The translations under genes were made by a program, and so were the position numbers. From JBFKMV01 sp041629655 (GTDB lineage Bacteria; Acidobacteriota; Polarisedimenticolia; Polarisedimenticolales; Polarisedimenticolaceae): a stretch of 13,975 bases of DNA. The stretch spans positions 1 through 13,975 of the forward strand of contig JBFKMV010000141.1 of NCBI GenBank assembly GCA_041629655.1, in the 5' to 3' direction. Below, piece after piece: positions 12,475 through 13,975 of the stretch (positions within the stretch are counted from its first letter, which is position 1; each line of letters opens with the position of its first letter). The notes beneath the pieces are model-generated. The model had not been told where the DNA came from and made no database searches. It saw nothing but the letters and a program-made list of their open reading frames with translations.

Positions 12475-13975
12475 ATGAGACCGCTCCGCCAACGGTCGTA
12501 CCAGGAGATCCCCGGGGGCAACTACGGCACGCCCAAGGAGGTCTGGGGCTTCCGTTCCGAGCGCGGACGAGGACGAGTGGAGACGATCGCCCGTGAGTTC
12601 CTCGAGGCCAACGCCGCGTTGTTCGGCCTGGCGCCGGACCTCGCGGACCTGCGCACGCCGCCGCGGGTGATCGCGAGCCTGGGCGCCGACCACGTGATCT
12701 TCCAGCAGCAGTACCGCCGGCTGCGGATCCACCGCGCTTACGTCACGGTGCACATCGGTCGCGACCGCCGCGTCTACCTGGCCAAGAACCGCGCGGTCCC
12801 GCAAGACCTGTTGCCGGCCGGGGTCGAGTTCCGCAAAACCCGCGCCGAGGCGCGCCAGCGGGCGCTGCGGGCCTTCCGCAGCCCGCGCCGTCGCGCCCGG
12901 GTGATCGGCCGCTCGATCGAGCGGATGTGGTACCCCGACGGCAAGCGCATCCACCCGGCCTACCGAGTCCGCGTGCACCTCGAGAAGCCGCGCCAGGAGT
13001 GGATCATCTACGTCAACGGCAGGACCGGCGGCGTGCTCAGCCGCTACGACAACCTGTCCAACGCCACCGGCCGCGCCTGGGTCTTCGATCCCAACCCGGT
13101 GATCGCGCTGGGGGACCATCGCGCGCTGCTGACCGACCGCGGGCGGCCGCGCAAGCCGCCGGACGACGCCTACGACGAGGTCAGCCTGCGCGGCCTCGCC
13201 GGCACCGGCTACCTCGACGGACCGCGCGTGACCACGCGCCCGACCCGCCGCCGGGTGCGCGCCCGCGACCACCGCTACCTCTACGCTTCCGACGAGCGGG
13301 GGTTCGAGGAGGCGATGGTCTACTTCCACCTCGACCGCGTGATGCGGTACCTCGAGTCCCTCGGCTACCGCGGGCGCCGCGCGATCTTCAAGGGTCCGAT
13401 CCCGGTCAACGTCAACGGCACGCGCCAGGACAACTCGTGGTACAGCCCGGGCCTCCGGCGGCTGACCTTCGGGGTCGGGGGCGTGGACGACGCCGAGGAC
13501 GCCGAGACGATCCTGCACGAGTTCGGCCACGCGCTGCAGGACGCGATCTGCCCCGACTTCGGACAGTCGGCCGAGGCGGCGGCGATGGGTGAAGGGTTCG
13601 GCGACTACCTCGCCGCCAGCTTCTTCGCCGACAAGAAGACGCGGACGTACCTGCCGACGGTGATGACCTGGGACTGCATCACCTACGACGACTTCGACCC
13701 GCCGTGCATGCGACGCCTCGACGAGGCGTGGACCTACGACGACTTCGACCACGAGACCTCGGAGGCCGAGCACGACAACGGCACGATCTGGTCGGCCACG
13801 CTGTGGGAGATCTGGAAGGCGGTGGGCCGCGCGACGGCCGACAAGCTCATCGTCGAGAGCCACTTTCAGCAGGACGGCTTCACGACCTTCGCCCGCGGCG
13901 CGCGGGCGATCCTGGATGCCGACCGCAACCTGTACCGCGGAAGGAACCGCAGCAAGCTGCTGCGAATCTTCCGCA
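12475..13975 (+). CDS. FTP/PepSY-type zinc metallopeptidase, M36/M4-like (3' partial)
   Basis: 500 codons are visible and the frame is open at the right edge. The start ATG 12475 is firm (AAGGAGG 7 nt before). Residues about 35-105 resemble the fungalysin/thermolysin propeptide (HVIFQQQYRRLRIHRAYVTV), and about 160-192 a PepSY-like strand pair (YRVRVHLE, EWIIYVNGRTGGVLSRYDN). The catalytic domain has HEFGH (His348, Glu349, His352), the third ligand Glu373 and Asp377 in GEGFGD, and a possible transition-state His433 in EHDNGTIWSATLW. The run-up FGVGGVDDAEDAETIL fits family M36. Known: such enzymes are secreted endopeptidases activated by loss of the propeptide. Odd: the N-terminus (MRPLRQRSYQEIPGGNYG) has no signal peptide from either possible start. 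Export, if any, would need a non-Sec route, or the enzyme is intracellular. Active-site residues look intact. Confidence 0.88.
   Translation, partial: MRPLRQRSYQEIPGGNYGTPKEVWGFRSERGRGRVETIAREFLEANAALFGLAPDLADLRTPPRVIASLGADHVIFQQQYRRLRIHRAYVTVHIGRDRRVYLAKNRAVPQDLLPAGVEFRKTRAEARQRALRAFRSPRRRARVIGRSIERMWYPDGKRIHPAYRVRVHLEKPRQEWIIYVNGRTGGVLSRYDNLSNATGRAWVFDPNPVIALGDHRALLTDRGRPRKPPDDAYDEVSLRGLAGTGYLDGPRVTTRPTRRRVRARDHRYLYASDERGFEEAMVYFHLDRVMRYLESLGYRGRRAIFKGPIPVNVNGTRQDNSWYSPGLRRLTFGVGGVDDAEDAETILHEFGHALQDAICPDFGQSAEAAAMGEGFGDYLAASFFADKKTRTYLPTVMTWDCITYDDFDPPCMRRLDEAWTYDDFDHETSEAEHDNGTIWSATLWEIWKAVGRATADKLIVESHFQQDGFTTFARGARAILDADRNLYRGRNRSKLLRIFR

Noticed and set aside
12319..13863. Long N-terminal extension of the parvulin frame on the minus strand
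   Set aside because: It is antisense to the metallopeptidase gene. The strong GGAGG before ATG 12318 and the match to PpiC length fix the short protein.

Overview
This is a GC-rich (visibly well above 60%) bacterial chromosome segment. Its coding capacity is dominated by secreted, membrane-anchored or surface proteins. The best taxonomic clue is the complete 'VWFA-related Acidobacterial domain' protein at 1153-3261. Together with the thrombospondin-3/DNRLRE protein, the M14B carboxypeptidase with a P domain and the FTP-type metallopeptidase, it suggests Acidobacteriota, possibly a Thermoanaerobaculia-like lineage. That is an inference from protein families; there is no rRNA or other marker in the window. 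I see no tRNA, rRNA, CRISPR array, insertion sequence, phage gene or attachment site.

Layout. 2-1078 (+) is the C-terminal end of a secreted multidomain protein cut by the left edge. 1153-3261 (+) is the VWFA-related protein. 3345-3851 (+) is a small secreted or anchored carboxypeptidase-regulatory-like protein. 4016-4915 (+) is a membrane-anchored protein of unknown function. 7377-4960 (-) is a large secreted M14B zinc carboxypeptidase, convergent with 4016-4915. 7553-7912 (+) is a single-domain STAS protein. 8486-7932 (-) is a TonB C-terminal-domain protein. 8642-9133 (+) is a LiaI/LiaF-like (DUF5668-type) membrane protein, and its stop codon overlaps that of the minus-strand SagB-type nitroreductase at 9729-9130. 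9872-10522 (+) is a two-module protein: a zinc ribbon, then a helical domain that has its own internal start. 10663-10878 (+) is a tiny basic protein. 11084-11404 (+) is a glycine-rich RRM RNA-binding protein with a long, apparently structured leader and a textbook terminator. 12318-12040 and 12043-11465 (-) form a two-gene operon of a PpiC-type parvulin and a DUF2585 membrane protein. 12475 to the right edge (+) is an FTP/M36-like metallopeptidase with no signal peptide, cut by the window end.

Organisation. Most genes stand alone, often divergent or convergent, with their own promoter and a close Shine-Dalgarno site; the only clear operon is the parvulin/DUF2585 pair. Several leaders carry a recognisable -10 hexamer (TACAAT, TATGAT, TATACT) with no good -35. 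Three promoters have both boxes at 16-17 bp spacing. No intergenic gap exceeds about 210 bases. The window reads as ordinary chromosome carrying extracellular degradation or surface functions and RNA/protein housekeeping, not as a mobile island. The observations most worth a second look are the RRM leader (10938-11083), the zinc-ribbon ORF with an internal start, the palindrome between the TonB-like and LiaF-like genes, and the signal-less metallopeptidase.
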